A stretch of DNA of 64,000 nucleotides from Hyphomicrobiales bacterium (lineage in GTDB: Bacteria; Pseudomonadota; Alphaproteobacteria; Rhizobiales; Ancalomicrobiaceae), in contig JAJTBO010000001.1 of assembly GCA_021286855.1 (NCBI GenBank), forward strand, positions 186,001-250,000. The letters are read 5' to 3'. Below the pieces are notes generated by a model. It made no database searches. It had not been told where the DNA came from and saw only the letters and a list, made by a program, of their open reading frames with translations. Position numbers and translations under genes: made by a program. Position 1 is the stretch's first letter. Every line of letters begins with the position of its first letter. Shown here in pieces: positions 1 through 9,801 of the stretch.

Positions 1-49
1 CGAGGAGGACGGCGGCGAGGGCGGCGCGACGCGGTGCGGCGAGGGTCAA
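1..49 (-). CDS. N-terminus of a secreted protein (truncated by window edge)
   Basis: A reading frame opens at a TTG codon at 49 and runs off the window start. Sixteen codons are visible, reading MTLAAPRRAALAAVLL: a short positively charged stretch followed by a hydrophobic run, as in a signal peptide. A GGGAG ribosome-binding site lies about 8 bases upstream of the TTG. The frame follows the lipoprotein gene on the same strand. In many Rhizobiales a M16-type zinc peptidase follows lspA and its lipoprotein neighbour, so that is the likeliest identity, but nothing in these 16 codons proves it. Confidence 0.45.
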   Translation of the reverse strand, partial: MTLAAPRRAALAAVLL

Positions 50-131
50 ATGTTCGTCTCCCGTTGGCGGTGGCCGCGACAACGAGGACGTCGATCCGTC
101 GCGGCGCTCTGGTTGGGCCTCGTGAGGACGC

Positions 132-734
132 TCAGAGCGGCCACCAACTCGGCTTCCAGGACGATTTTTCCTCCGCCGGGGCGACGGGCGCGTTCGGCGA
201 GGGTTTGCGATACTGGTCCGGCGGCTCGATCAGCGACTTGCGGCCGGTCGGATTGGCGGCGCGCTTGACCGCTTCCTCGTTGGTGGCCATCTGGCCCTTG
301 AGTTCGTCCGGGGTCAGACGGCGGCCGGGATTGGGATCGTACCGATCGATCCTGCCGGAATTCGGAACCGAGAATTTGGCGAGCTCGTCCGGCGTCATGA
401 TCCGCCCGTCCTTGCCGCGGTCGCCCTTCATCGCGGCGCGACGCTGTTCGTCGGCGACGTCTTCGGGGTTGCGCGGGAAGCGCGGATCGCCGACCTCGGC
501 CGACTGCGGCTTCGGCAGCGTCGACGACGGCGGCACCACCAGGGGCGCGCGCGGCTTGTACTCGATCGGCCGTTCCGCCGGATCGATCGCGCCGAGGCCC
601 TGCATCACCGCCTTGACGGCGTTCTGCTCCAGCGTGTCGTCCTTGTCGCGCCCTTCTTCGACGAACCCGTCGGTGGAGCTGGCGCAGCCGGTCAGGAGAA
701 CTCCGAGGAGGAGAAGGAAGGGCGCCTTGCGCAT
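132..734 (-). CDS. Outer-membrane lipoprotein, DUF3035-like
   Basis: This encodes a 200-residue lipoprotein. The chosen ATG gives MRKAPFLLLLGVLLTGCASS, a type II signal peptide with lipobox LTGC, so Cys17 is the predicted lipidated residue. The mature part is hydrophilic and rich in Pro, Asp and Arg, with two similar motifs (RIMTPDELAKFSVP and RRLTPDELKGQM). It lacks membrane segments and recognisable catalytic residues. It lies directly downstream of lspA, the signal peptidase that would process it. The position and the TPDEL repeats fit the DUF3035 lipoproteins found beside lspA in alphaproteobacteria; that family name is recalled and its role is unknown to me. Upstream in-frame codons would add an arginine-rich extension that destroys the signal peptide, so I reject them. 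Confidence 0.75.
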   Translation of the reverse strand: MRKAPFLLLLGVLLTGCASSTDGFVEEGRDKDDTLEQNAVKAVMQGLGAIDPAERPIEYKPRAPLVVPPSSTLPKPQSAEVGDPRFPRNPEDVADEQRRAAMKGDRGKDGRIMTPDELAKFSVPNSGRIDRYDPNPGRRLTPDELKGQMATNEEAVKRAANPTGRKSLIEPPDQYRKPSPNAPVAPAEEKSSWKPSWWPL

Positions 735-831
735 GTCGGTGTGAAACGTCGCCACTGAGATCCGTCTCCCCGGCCGGTCGCCTCGACCGCCGTCTCGCGT
801 CTTCGCCGGGTCTCGCCCGATCGTCGTCGGC

Positions 832-1341
832 TCAGGAAGAGCCGGTCTTTGTGGCATCCTCGGGGCCGGAGGTCAGAGAGTCGACCAGAAGCCCGACGAC
901 GCCGACCACGATCCAGAGATCCGCCAGATTGAACACATACCACGACCGCGAACGATCGGGCAGGAAGAGATGCACGAAGTCGACGACCGCGCCGGCCCAG
1001 GCCCGGTCGATCGCATTGCCGATCGCCCCGCCGACGAGCAGCCCGAGCGACACCGCGAGGAGGACCGACGAGGCCTTCCACAGCCAACGCGTCATCAACC
1101 CCGCCGCGACGATCGCCAGCGCGACCAGGATCCAACGGCCCCACGGGTTGTCCTGTTGGAACAGCCCGTAGGAGATGCCGTAGTTCCAGATCAGCCGGAA
1201 CTCGGCGAAGGGCGCGAGCGCGATCGGTCCGCTCTCGCCGAGCCGCGCCCCGAAGAGCAACCCGAGCTTGGAGGCCTGATCGGTGGCGAGGCCGAGCGCC
1301 GCCACCGTCAGTCCGAGCGCGCGCGGCGAGAGCCTCGTCAT
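832..1341 (-). CDS. lspA: Lipoprotein signal peptidase (signal peptidase II)
   Basis: LspA cleaves the signal peptide of diacylated prolipoproteins in the inner membrane. The 169-residue product has four hydrophobic segments and the family's conserved blocks: DQASK near the N-terminus, [19 protein letters not shown] and VFNLADLWI. The last two carry the two catalytic aspartates. The ATG at 1341 overlaps the ileS stop codon as ATGA, so the two genes are translationally coupled. The ileS-lspA order is common in bacteria. The next gene downstream encodes a lipoprotein, a natural substrate. Confidence 0.97.
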   Translation of the reverse strand: MTRLSPRALGLTVAALGLATDQASKLGLLFGARLGESGPIALAPFAEFRLIWNYGISYGLFQQDNPWGRWILVALAIVAAGLMTRWLWKASSVLLAVSLGLLVGGAIGNAIDRAWAGAVVDFVHLFLPDRSRSWYVFNLADLWIVVGVVGLLVDSLTSGPEDATKTGSS

Positions 1342-4283
1342 GCCGACGCCCCGCGCGCCGCCAGTTCGTCGAGCGCCTGCGCGTCGCGCGCCGACACGTC
1401 CGGATGGCGCGGAACCGAGCCGACGTCCGGCACGATCCGCCAGGAGCGGGCGCAGCGCCGGCCCTCGAGCTTGACCGGCGTCACCGCCACGCCGGCGACG
1501 TCGGAGAGCGTGAAGGCGCCCTCCGGCGCGGCGTCGAAGCGAAGATCGATCGCCGAGGTGATCGCCACTTCGGCGAGATCGACTCCGGCGAGCGCTTCGA
1601 CGAGGTCGGCGTCGGTGACGTGGACGATCGGCCCGGCCTCGAGGCTCGAGCCGATTCGCTTCGCCGCCCGCTCCACTTCGAGCGCGCCGGTGATCACCCG
1701 CCGCACGTCGCGGATCTTCGCCCATTTCGCCGCCAGCGCGTCGTCGCGCCACGCCTCCGGGATGTTCGGGAAGAGCTCCAGATGGATCGATCCCGCGCCG
1801 GGGAAGCGATGGCCCCAGGCCTCCTCCATGGTGAAGGGCAGCATCGGCGCGAGCCACTTGGCGAGCGCGTCGAACAGCCGATCGACTACGAAGAGCGCCG
1901 CGCGGCGTTTCGCCGAGGAGATCGGATCGCAATAGAGCGCGTCCTTGCGGACGTCGAAATAGAAGGCGGAGAGATCGACGACCATGAAGTTCAGGATCGC
2001 GCCGACCACCTTCTTGAAGTCGTAAGACCCGTAGCCGGCCTTCACCGCGTCGGAGATCTCGACGAGGCGATGCAGCATCAGCCTCTCGAGCTCCGGCATC
2101 GAGGCCGACGACTTCGGATCCTGCGCGGGATCGTGGTGCTTCAGCGTGCCGAGCATCCAGCGCATCGTGTTGCGCAGCTTGCGGTAGCTCTCGACGTTGG
2201 TCTGCAGGATCTCCTTGCCGATGCGCAGGTCGTCGGCGTAGTCGGAGGTCATCACCCACAGCCGCAGGATGTCGGCGCCGGACTGCTTGATCACGTCCTG
2301 CGGGAACACCTGATTGTTGAGCGACTTCGACATCTTGCGGCCGTCCTCGGCCATGACGAAGCCGTGCGTCAGGACCGAGTCGTAGGGAGCCCGGCCGTTG
2401 GTGCCGCAGCTCTCGAGCAGGGAGGAATGGAACCAGCCGCGATGCTGGTCCGAACCCTCGAGATACATGTCCGCCGGCCACTTCAGATCCGGCCGCTTCC
2501 TCAGGCAGAAGGCGTGGGTCGAACCCGAATCGAACCAGACGTCGAGAATGTCGGTCACCTGCTCCCAGGCGCCGAGATCGTCGACGAGGCCGCCGAGGAA
2601 GCGTTCCTTGGCGCCGGCCGCGTACCACGCGTCGGCCCCTTCCGCGGCGAAGGCGTCGAAGACGCGCTTCGTGAGCTCCTCGGACCTGGCGAAGGTCGGC
2701 CCCGGCGCCAGCTCGTGCGTCTCGGCATGGCGGAACACCGCGATCGGCACGCCCCAGGCGCGCTGACGCGAGACGACCCAGTCGGGCCGGTTGGCGATCA
2801 TGCCGTTGAGCCGGTTCTGCCCGGCCGCCGGATAGAAGGTGGTGTCCGAGATCGCCTTCAGGGCGCGAGCGCGCAGCGTGTCGCCCTGGCCGTCGATGTC
2901 GCGGTCCATGTGGATGAACCATTGCGGCGTGTTGCGGAAGATCACCGGCTTCTTGGAACGCCAGGAGTGCGGATACTGATGCTTCAGCCGCCCGCGCCCG
3001 ATCAGCGCGTTCGCCTCCACCAGCGCCGCGATCACGCGGCCGTTGGCGTCGCCCTTCTCGCCCTTGTCGTCGAGCACGCGCGCGCCTTCGAAGCCCGGCG
3101 CGTCGGCCGTGTAGAAGCCGGCGTCGTCGACCGGGAATGGGATCTCGGTCGAGATGCCGCGCTTCTCCAGCTCACGGGCGTGGCTCGTCCAGGCCTCGAA
3201 GTCCTCGCGGCCGTGGCTCGGCGCGGTGTGGACGAAGCCCGTGCCCGAATCGTCGGTGACGTGGTCGCCGTCGAGCAGCGGCACGACGAAGTCGTAGCCG
3301 AGCGCGGCGAGCGGATGGGCGAGGCTCAGACCGGCGAGCGTCGAAGCATCGACCGGGAAGAGCTTGGTGTATCCATCGACCTTGGCCGCCTTCATCACGT
3401 CTTCGGCGAGTTTGTCGGCGAGGATCAGCTTGTCGCCGGCCACGGCCCAGTTGCCCTCGGGCGCGGCGGTGACCTCGTAGAGGCCGTAGCCGATCCGCGA
3501 CGAGAAGGCGACGGCGCGATTGCCGGGGATCGTCCAGGGGGTCGTCGTCCAGATGACGACGGAAGCGCCGACGAGATCGCCTGTCGTCAACGGGAACTTC
3601 ACGAAGATCGTATCGGACGTGTGGTCCTGATACTCGACCTCGGCCTCGGCCAGCGCGGTGCGCTCGACCACCGACCACATCACCGGCTTCGAGCCGCGAT
3701 AGAGCTGGCCGGAGGTGGCGAACTTCTGCAGCTCGGTGGCGATCACCGCCTCCGCCTCGAAGGCCATGGTCAGATAGGGATCCTGGAAGTCGCCGATCAC
3801 GCCGAGCCGGCGGAACTCGCCCGACTGCACCCCGACCCACTTCTCGGCGTAGGCGCGGCACTCTTTCCGGAAGGCGATCATCGCCGCCGGATCGGTCAGA
3901 TCCGGCTTCGCCTTGCCCTTCGAGCGATAATTCTCTTCCTCGATCTTCCACTCGATCGGCAGGCCGTGACAGTCCCAGCCCGGCACGTAGTTGGAGTCGA
4001 AGCCCTCCATCTGCTTCTGCCGGGTGATCACGTCCTTGAGGATCTTGTTCAGGGCGTGGCCGATGTGCAGATGGCCGTTGGCGTAGGGAGGGCCGTCGTG
4101 GAGGACGAACTTCGGCCGGCCGGCGGCCTTTGCGCGCAGCTTGCCATAGAGGTTCTCGGCGTCCCAGGCGGCGAGGATCTTCGGCTCCTTGTCCGGCAGG
4201 CCGGCGCGCATCGGAAACTCGGTCTCGGGCAGGAACAGCGTCTTCGAATAGTCGACGCTCGTCTCGGCGGTCTTCTCGGTCAT
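1338..4283 (-). CDS. ileS: Isoleucyl-tRNA synthetase
   Basis: IleS charges tRNA-Ile and edits misactivated valine. The 981-residue protein is full length. It has the class I HIGH motif (HIGH at residues 73-76), the large CP1 editing insert, the KMSKS loop near residue 650 and a C-terminal anticodon-binding region. The C-terminal zinc knuckle is degenerate: where the E. coli type has CxxCW and a second Cys pair, this protein reads CARSW and DVSARD, so only one of four ligands remains. It is the first gene of the ileS-lspA-lipoprotein run. About 415 bases without a gene precede it. Confidence 0.98.
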   Translation of the reverse strand: MTEKTAETSVDYSKTLFLPETEFPMRAGLPDKEPKILAAWDAENLYGKLRAKAAGRPKFVLHDGPPYANGHLHIGHALNKILKDVITRQKQMEGFDSNYVPGWDCHGLPIEWKIEEENYRSKGKAKPDLTDPAAMIAFRKECRAYAEKWVGVQSGEFRRLGVIGDFQDPYLTMAFEAEAVIATELQKFATSGQLYRGSKPVMWSVVERTALAEAEVEYQDHTSDTIFVKFPLTTGDLVGASVVIWTTTPWTIPGNRAVAFSSRIGYGLYEVTAAPEGNWAVAGDKLILADKLAEDVMKAAKVDGYTKLFPVDASTLAGLSLAHPLAALGYDFVVPLLDGDHVTDDSGTGFVHTAPSHGREDFEAWTSHARELEKRGISTEIPFPVDDAGFYTADAPGFEGARVLDDKGEKGDANGRVIAALVEANALIGRGRLKHQYPHSWRSKKPVIFRNTPQWFIHMDRDIDGQGDTLRARALKAISDTTFYPAAGQNRLNGMIANRPDWVVSRQRAWGVPIAVFRHAETHELAPGPTFARSEELTKRVFDAFAAEGADAWYAAGAKERFLGGLVDDLGAWEQVTDILDVWFDSGSTHAFCLRKRPDLKWPADMYLEGSDQHRGWFHSSLLESCGTNGRAPYDSVLTHGFVMAEDGRKMSKSLNNQVFPQDVIKQSGADILRLWVMTSDYADDLRIGKEILQTNVESYRKLRNTMRWMLGTLKHHDPAQDPKSSASMPELERLMLHRLVEISDAVKAGYGSYDFKKVVGAILNFMVVDLSAFYFDVRKDALYCDPISSAKRRAALFVVDRLFDALAKWLAPMLPFTMEEAWGHRFPGAGSIHLELFPNIPEAWRDDALAAKWAKIRDVRRVITGALEVERAAKRIGSSLEAGPIVHVTDADLVEALAGVDLAEVAITSAIDLRFDAAPEGAFTLSDVAGVAVTPVKLEGRRCARSWRIVPDVGSVPRHPDVSARDAQALDELAARGASA

Positions 4284-4698
4284 GGGGTCCTCGAAAGGAT
4301 CGATCGTCTCGGGGGCGAGGGCCGCGCGCCTCGCGGGATCGCGAGGGGGCCGCTCGAAGCGTGGGGCGTGGGTGTCGCGGGCGTGCGACGAAGGTCCCGG
4401 AACCGGCGGGCGGCGGCGTCAGCCGCGCGCGCGACGGTCCGGGCCGATAATTCGCGCCATGGCGACGGCGCGACGGTCGAAGGGGCGTCGAGAGATCATG
4501 CGCCGGGTTCTAACAGGGAAGGCGGGCCGGAGGGAAGAGGCGCGGTCGTTTCGCCGCCGCGCGCTGCGGTCGCGCCACCCCTGCGGACGTCGCGCGAGGG
4601 TCATGCGTCCGGCGACGGATCACGCCGCCGTCGTGACGCGCTAGGATCGCGCCACCGCGGTCGTCCGACCTCCGCGGAATGACGAGAGGAGACGTACG
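4284..4698. other. Intergenic region between divergent ileS and aldo/keto reductase genes
   Basis: These 415 bases separate two divergent genes and should hold both promoters. I find no convincing -35/-10 pair, no T-box and no hairpin of note. Short arginine-rich frames here are GC artefacts. The ribosome-binding site of the plus-strand gene is the AGAGGAG run just before 4699. Confidence 0.5.
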
Positions 4699-5742
4699 AT
4701 GGCCTATGTTCCCGCCGCCGACCGTTACGAAAAGGCCCGCTTCCGCCGTTGCGGCCGCAGCGGCCTCGATCTGCCGCTCCTGTCGCTCGGCCTCTGGCAC
4801 AATTTCGGCGACGTCGACGTCCTCGCCACCCAACGCGAGATCCTGACCACCGCCTTCGATCACGGCATCACCCATTTCGACCTCGCCAACAACTACGGCC
4901 CGCCCTTCGGCAGCGCCGAGGTGAACTTCGGCCGGATCCTGAAAGAGGATTTCGCCGGCCTGCGCGACGAGCTGATCGTCTCGACCAAGGCCGGCTGGAA
5001 CATGTGGCCGGGTCCCTACGGGTCGGGCGGCGGCGGCCGCAAATACGTCCTGGCGAGCCTCGACCAGAGCCTGAAGCGGATGGGGCTCGACTATGTCGAC
5101 ATCTTCTATTCGCACCGGTTCGATGCGACCACGCCGCTCGAGGAGACCGCCGACGCGCTCGCCCACGCCGTTCGGGTCGGCAAGGCGCTCTATGTCGGCA
5201 TCTCCTCCTATTCGGCCGAGAAGACCCGGATCATGGCCGGCCTCCTCGCCGAACGCGGGGTTCGGCTGCTCATCCATCAGCCGTCCTATTCGATGCTCAA
5301 TCGCTGGATCGAGCGCGGCCTGCTCGACGTGCTCGACGAGGTCGGGGCCGGCGCGATCGCCTTCACGCCGTTGGCGCAAGGGCTGCTCACGGCGAAGTAT
5401 CTCGACGGCGTGCCGGCGGACGCGCGGCTCAACAAGCCGGGCGGCGGTTCGCTGAAGCGCGAACATCTCTCGCCGGAGAACCTCGCCCACGTCCGGGCGT
5501 TGAACGAGATCGCGAAGGGGCGCGGTCAGTCGCTCGCCCAGATGGCGCTCGCCTGGGCGCTGCGCGATCCGCGCGTCACCTCTCTGGTGATCGGGGCGAG
5601 CTCGGCCGCGCAGATCCGCGAGAACGTCGCGGCGCTCGACAGGCCCGACTTCACCGCCGAGGAACTGGCCGCGATCGACGTCCATGCCGTCGAAGGCAAG
5701 GTCAGCCTGTGGTCGAAACCGGAGACCGATCAACCGGTGTGA
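4699..5742 (+). CDS. mgrA: Aldo/keto reductase, YghZ/L-glyceraldehyde-3-phosphate reductase type
   Basis: An NADPH-dependent aldo/keto reductase of 347 residues, very close in layout to E. coli YghZ (AKR14 group), which reduces L-glyceraldehyde 3-phosphate and methylglyoxal. Diagnostic stretches are SLGLWHNFGD, DLANNYGPP (catalytic Tyr), STKAGWNMWPGPYGSGG (catalytic Lys), DIFYSHR (catalytic His), IHQPSYSMLNRW and SLVIGASSAAQI (cofactor binding). The length matches the family. An AGGAG site precedes the ATG. It stands alone as a cytoplasmic enzyme, probably for carbonyl detoxification. Confidence 0.9.
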   Translation: MAYVPAADRYEKARFRRCGRSGLDLPLLSLGLWHNFGDVDVLATQREILTTAFDHGITHFDLANNYGPPFGSAEVNFGRILKEDFAGLRDELIVSTKAGWNMWPGPYGSGGGGRKYVLASLDQSLKRMGLDYVDIFYSHRFDATTPLEETADALAHAVRVGKALYVGISSYSAEKTRIMAGLLAERGVRLLIHQPSYSMLNRWIERGLLDVLDEVGAGAIAFTPLAQGLLTAKYLDGVPADARLNKPGGGSLKREHLSPENLAHVRALNEIAKGRGQSLAQMALAWALRDPRVTSLVIGASSAAQIRENVAALDRPDFTAEELAAIDVHAVEGKVSLWSKPETDQPV

Positions 5743-5928
5743 GCCGAGCGCGTCGGCCGGAGGAGGCCGGGCCACGGGCGTGGTTCGGTCCCCCCCCGGC
5801 TCGGTCTCGCCCCGGGCGCCTTCGCCTTGGGTAGTTCGACGGATTGCCCGTCGCTTTCGCCGTTCCGACATTCGAAGAGACGAGGAGGGGGCTCCGCCGT
5901 CCAACGAGAGAAAAGAAGGGAAGAAACC

Positions 5929-6216
5929 ATGTTCGATCGCGAACTGACCAAGAAACTGGCCGATCTCGGCGGGCGCATCGAGGCCCGCATCGCGGATCTG
6001 AAACAGCGCGGCGACTTCTCCACCGTCCATGCCGCGGCCTTCGCCGACATCGAGGCCCGCCGCGCCGCCATCGAGGCGCGTATGGAGACCCTCGTCTCCG
6101 GCGGCGATCTCGGCGCGGCGGCGACGACCGAATTCGCCCGCGACGTCGACGCCCTCGTCGACGGCTTCGAGGCGGCGGTGTTCTCGATCGACGCTCAGGC
6201 GGTGCGCGCCGGCTGA
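5929..6216 (+). CDS. Small helical protein of unknown function
   Basis: A 95-residue acidic protein with no Cys, no membrane segment and no signal peptide. The sequence is Ala-, Glu- and Arg-rich with heptad-like spacing (LADLGGRIEARIADLKQR, AAIEARMETL), predicting two or three amphipathic helices, perhaps a helical bundle. The ATG at 5929 is preceded by GAAGGG at a normal distance; upstream in-frame codons have no such site. I do not recognise a family. It sits between the reductase gene and the converging exporter gene and is probably transcribed alone. Confidence 0.6.
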   Translation: MFDRELTKKLADLGGRIEARIADLKQRGDFSTVHAAAFADIEARRAAIEARMETLVSGGDLGAAATTEFARDVDALVDGFEAAVFSIDAQAVRAG

Positions 6217-6228
6217 CGTCGCAGGCCC

Positions 6229-7161
6229 TCAGGCGGCCGGCGGCAGCTCGCGCGAGCGCCCGCGCACGCGTTCGCGATGCACGATGTAGAGGCCCGAGGC
6301 GACGATCAGGCCGATGCCGGCGATCGTCGGCGCGTCCGGCACGTCGCCGAAGACCAGGATCGACAGCGTCGTCGCCGAGACGATCTCGAGGTAGCCGAAG
6401 GGCGCCAGCACCGCCGCCGGCGCATGGCCGAAGGCGGTGACGATCATGCCGTGGGTGAGGAAGGAGAGCACCCCGATCCCGACGAAGATCGCCCAGCCCC
6501 CACCCTGCGGCCACACCACCGGCCGATCGAGGAGACCGGCCGAGGCCGTCGCCGTCAGCGCCACGCCGAGCGCCACCGTGCCCGACAGGGCGGTGGTGAA
6601 CTGCACCGCCGTCAGGCTGCCCTCGCCGGCGAGCTTGCGCGTCATCACGTGATAGCCGGCGAAGGTGAAGGCGGCGGCGAGCGGCAAAAGCGCCGTCGCG
6701 CCGAACTGCTCGAAACTCGGCCTCAGGATGATCAGCGTCCCGAGAAAGCCGACGCCGCAGGCCGACCAGCGCCGCCAGCCGACCGTCTCGCCGAGGAAGA
6801 TCGGCGACACCGCGGTCAGGATCATCGGTTCGGCGAAGGCGATGGCGAGCGCGTCGGTGAGCGGCATCGAGGCGAGCGCGGAGAAGAACAGGAGCGACGT
6901 CGCCGCCAGGAACAGGCCGCGCACGAAATGCGCCGCCGGTCGCGGCGGGATCAGCCGCCGCCCCTCGCCGATGGCGATCCCGACCAATCCCGAGACCAGC
7001 AATTGCCCGACGAAGCGGGCGAAGGCCACCTCCATCGCCGGCATCGAGCGGGTGAGCAGCTTGGCCAGCACGTCCATCGACGGCACGATCAGCATCGCCG
7101 CCGTCATGATCGCGATGCCGCGCACGATGTCGCCGCCGGGCGGCGGAGAGGAGGCGGTCAC
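6229..7161 (-). CDS. EamA/DMT-family membrane transporter
   Basis: A 310-residue inner-membrane protein with about ten hydrophobic segments arranged as two EamA repeats, typical of drug/metabolite exporters (10-TM). Recognisable stretches are MEVAFARF in repeat 1, SPIFLGETVGWRRW and LGTLIILRPSF. The start is GTG at 7161, overlapping the ribF stop as GTGA, which implies translational coupling to ribF. The substrate is unknown; the link to ribF makes a flavin-related compound conceivable, but this is inference only. Confidence 0.85.
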   Translation of the reverse strand: MTASSPPPGGDIVRGIAIMTAAMLIVPSMDVLAKLLTRSMPAMEVAFARFVGQLLVSGLVGIAIGEGRRLIPPRPAAHFVRGLFLAATSLLFFSALASMPLTDALAIAFAEPMILTAVSPIFLGETVGWRRWSACGVGFLGTLIILRPSFEQFGATALLPLAAAFTFAGYHVMTRKLAGEGSLTAVQFTTALSGTVALGVALTATASAGLLDRPVVWPQGGGWAIFVGIGVLSFLTHGMIVTAFGHAPAAVLAPFGYLEIVSATTLSILVFGDVPDAPTIAGIGLIVASGLYIVHRERVRGRSRELPPAA

Positions 7162-8168
7162 GCGAAGTCCTCGGCGAGCGCACGATCGAGCGCCATGCCG
7201 GCCGAGCGGGCGGCGAGCATGGCCCGCGCCTCGGCGCAGTCGAGATGCATCTGTCGGACGAGGTCGGCGACGCTGGCGAACTTCGCCTCCGGCCTGAGCC
7301 GCGAATGGAACACGATCTCGGCCCGCTTGCCGTAGAGATCGCCGGCGAAGTCGAAGACGAACGTCTCGAGCACCGGCGCGCCGTTGTCGAACTGCGGTCG
7401 CCGCCCCCAATTGGCGACGCCGTCGCGCGTCACCCCGTCGACCGTGAAGGTGACGGCGTAGACCCCGTGCGCCAGACGGCAGTCGTCGGCGAGGCGGATG
7501 TTGGCGGTCGGAAAGCCGAGGTCGCGGCCGCGCCGATCGCCGCCCACCACCTCGCCCTCGACGAACCAGCGATAGCCGAGCAGGCCCGCCGCCTCGGCGA
7601 GGTCGCCGGTTTCGAGCGCCGCGCGGATGCGGCTCGACGAGACCAGTTCGCCGTCCTCCGAACTCTGCGGCTCGACCACGTCGACGGTGAAGCCGTGCCG
7701 TCGGCCGGCCTCGTCGAGGAAGGCCGGCGTGCCCTGCCGTCCCTGGCCGAAGTGGAAGTCCCAGCCGATCGTCGCACCGGCGATGCCGAGCCGTCCGACC
7801 AGGACGTCGGCGACGAAGGCTTCGGCCGGCTGGCGCGCGAAATCGCCGTCGAACCGCGTCACCACCAGCCCGTCGAGGCCGAGGGCGCGGACGAGCCGCG
7901 CCTTGGCCGAAGGCGGCGTCAACCGGAACACCGGCCGGTCGGGCGCGAAGAAGGAGCGCGGATGCGGCTCGAAGGTGAGCGCCAGCGCCGGCCGCCCTTC
8001 GGCGCGCGCCCGATCGAGCGCCGCGGCGAGCACCACCTGATGGCCGCGATGGACGCCGTCGAAGTTGCCGATCGCCACATGCGCGCCGCGCAGGCGTTCG
8101 GGCAGGAGGGCGGCGAGATCGAATGTCGAAGACGCCGCGGGCGTGCGGCGACGAGACGGGTCGGACAT
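7158..8168 (-). CDS. ribF: Bifunctional riboflavin kinase/FAD synthetase
   Basis: RibF converts riboflavin to FMN and FMN to FAD. The 336-residue protein has an N-terminal nucleotidyltransferase domain with IGNFDGVHRGHQ (the HxGH-type motif) and TFEPHPRSFF, and a C-terminal flavokinase domain with GRDLGFPTANI and the family's closing ETFVFDF. The ATG at 8166-8168 gives a start close to those of relatives; a longer in-frame extension is Ser/Arg-rich and unsupported. It is co-transcribed with the EamA transporter gene, whose start overlaps its stop. Confidence 0.95.
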   Translation of the reverse strand: MSDPSRRRTPAASSTFDLAALLPERLRGAHVAIGNFDGVHRGHQVVLAAALDRARAEGRPALALTFEPHPRSFFAPDRPVFRLTPPSAKARLVRALGLDGLVVTRFDGDFARQPAEAFVADVLVGRLGIAGATIGWDFHFGQGRQGTPAFLDEAGRRHGFTVDVVEPQSSEDGELVSSSRIRAALETGDLAEAAGLLGYRWFVEGEVVGGDRRGRDLGFPTANIRLADDCRLAHGVYAVTFTVDGVTRDGVANWGRRPQFDNGAPVLETFVFDFAGDLYGKRAEIVFHSRLRPEAKFASVADLVRQMHLDCAEARAMLAARSAGMALDRALAEDFA

Positions 8169-8599
8169 CGGTACCGATCGGATTGGTGGAGACGGCGGCC
8201 TCCTCGAGGAGGCGGACGACGGCGCGATCCGTCGGCCTCCGAACCTGCCGTGCGTCGCCGGTTCGGTCAAGACTGCCGTCGCGCCGACCTCCTCTGCGGT
8301 CGTCGTCGAACAGGGTTAATCGTATCTTTCCGGGCTTTTTCCGTTGTTTGGATGAAAAAACGAGGAAAAACGCAGTTTATCCAGGTTTCAAGGGGTCAGC
8401 GAGGATCTTCGGAAAGACGAAGCCGGGGTACGGCGGCAACGATGCCTCCGCTCCATTAACCGAATGTTCGAAACTGCCGCTTAGATTGCGTCGAAGGCCG
8501 GTGAGCCCCGCGGAGCGACGAGCGACCAGGGTGAGCCGGTGAGCGCAGAACGGAACGTCTCGGAGCGAGACGTCGCAGCCTGTTTCGGAGTACCCACTC
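8169..8599. other. Intergenic region between divergent ribF and cheY
   Basis: This 431-base stretch is richer in A and T than its surroundings, notably at 8310-8380, and must contain the ribF and cheY promoters. I see no clear -35/-10 pair, flagellar sigma-28 box or CtrA box. No ORF here has a convincing start or composition. Confidence 0.5.
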
Positions 8600-8983
8600 A
8601 TGGCGCTGGACCTTACGATGCCGGTTCTGGTGGTCGACGATTACAAGACCATGATCCGGATCATTCGCAATCTCCTCAAGCAGCTCGGCTTCGACGACGT
8701 CGACGAGGCTTCGGACGGCACCGAGGCGCTCGGCAAGATGAAGGAGCGTCGCTATGGTCTGGTCATTTCCGACTGGAACATGGAGCCGATGACCGGTTAC
8801 GAGCTGCTCAAGCACGTGCGGGCCGACACCGGCCTGTCCAAGACCCCGTTCATCATGGTGACGGCGGAATCCAAGACCGAGAACGTGATCGCCGCCAAGA
8901 AGGCCGGCGTGAACAACTACATCGTCAAGCCGTTCAACGCGCAGACGCTGAAGGGCAAGATCGAAGCGGTCTTCTCCGACTGA
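8600..8983 (+). CDS. cheY: Chemotaxis response regulator CheY
   Basis: A single-domain receiver of 127 residues. It carries the acidic pair Asp13-Asp14, the phosphorylated Asp58 (ISDWNMEP), Thr88 (MVTAESK) and Lys110 (VKPF), all in canonical spacing. There is no output domain. The WNMEPMTG loop is typical of motor-binding CheY. cheZ follows 70 bases downstream, so phosphorylation and dephosphorylation partners are paired; the receptor and kinase genes lie outside the window. Confidence 0.95.
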   Translation: MALDLTMPVLVVDDYKTMIRIIRNLLKQLGFDDVDEASDGTEALGKMKERRYGLVISDWNMEPMTGYELLKHVRADTGLSKTPFIMVTAESKTENVIAAKKAGVNNYIVKPFNAQTLKGKIEAVFSD

Positions 8984-9053
8984 CGCCTTTCGCCCGATCG
9001 GGCGGGGTAGGGGACGCTCCGCCGGATCTCAACCCGTGACAGGGGACGAAATC

Positions 9054-9722
9054 ATGGCTCCGGTGCAACCGGAGCAGCTGGCGCGCATCGTCGACTTCCT
9101 GAAGACGGAACGTCACGATCTGTCGCTCGACGACGTCATGACGCTCGCGGAGCGCATGGCCGAGACGCTCGACGACACCGTCGCGCACGTCGACACGCTG
9201 CTCCACGACGAATTCCGCTCGATCGTCGGCGAAATCGCCGCGCTCCGCCGCGAGATCGGCGCCTTTCGGCCGGGCCACATGCGCTTCGAGAGGATTCCCG
9301 AAGCCGGACGTGAGCTCGACGCCGTGGTCGACGCCACCGAGACCGCGACCAACGCGATCATGGAGGCGGCCGAAAGCATCATGGCCGCCGATGCGACCGA
9401 TCCGGACGCCTACAAGGCCCTGGTCGACGAGAAGATGCTCGTCATCTTCGAGGCCTGTTCCTTCCAGGACATCACCGGTCAGCGCATCCGCAAGGTCGTG
9501 CGCACGCTCGGCTGGATCGAGGAACGGCTGGCCAAGCTCGCCGACGCCTTGAAGATCGCCGACGGCGATCACGCCGAGGAAGAAGAGAGCGAGGAAGAGA
9601 AGCGCATGCGCGAACTCATCCTCCACGGTCCCCAGCACGAAGGCGAGGGCGTCAGCCAGGACTTCGTCGACGACGTCTTCTCCGCCAACGATCAGGACGA
9701 CATCGACGCGCTGTTCCGCTGA
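9054..9722 (+). CDS. cheZ: CheY-P phosphatase CheZ
   Basis: CheZ speeds dephosphorylation of CheY-P. The 222-residue product is almost entirely helical, with the catalytic block ACSFQDITGQRIRKV near residue 145, holding the Asp and Gln that act in the E. coli enzyme. The acidic C-terminal tail (AEEEESEEEK) and final peptide DDIDALFR resemble the CheY-binding tail. I chose ATG 9054, which has AGGGGA seven bases upstream, over an earlier in-frame GTG at 9036 that has no such site. A strong terminator follows. Confidence 0.93.
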   Translation: MAPVQPEQLARIVDFLKTERHDLSLDDVMTLAERMAETLDDTVAHVDTLLHDEFRSIVGEIAALRREIGAFRPGHMRFERIPEAGRELDAVVDATETATNAIMEAAESIMAADATDPDAYKALVDEKMLVIFEACSFQDITGQRIRKVVRTLGWIEERLAKLADALKIADGDHAEEEESEEEKRMRELILHGPQHEGEGVSQDFVDDVFSANDQDDIDALFR

Positions 9723-9750
9723 ACCGCGACGATCGGGTCACGATTTTCAA

Positions 9751-9790
9751 AAGCCGCACGTGGTTCGCGCCGCGTGCGGCTTTCGCGTTT
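9751..9790 (+). terminator. Rho-independent terminator after cheYZ
   Basis: A perfect 10-bp stem (9751-9760 with 9773-9782) has a 12-base loop and is followed by a T-rich run ending GTTTT. It ends the cheY-cheZ transcript and probably also serves the converging VOC gene. Confidence 0.8.
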
Positions 9791-9801
9791 TCACCTCGGT
9801 T

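Noticed and set aside
1404..4682. A 1092-codon open frame on the plus strand opposite ileS
   Set aside because: It mirrors the ileS codons, is extremely rich in Arg, Ala and Gly with no motifs, and the minus strand carries an unmistakable ileS.
4510..6030. Minus-strand frame opposite the aldo/keto reductase
   Set aside because: Antisense to a clear enzyme gene and with arginine-rich shadow composition.
8169..8599. Sigma-54-like or CtrA-like box before cheY
   Set aside because: Short partial matches exist (for example near 8470-8490) but spacing and core bases do not fit either consensus.
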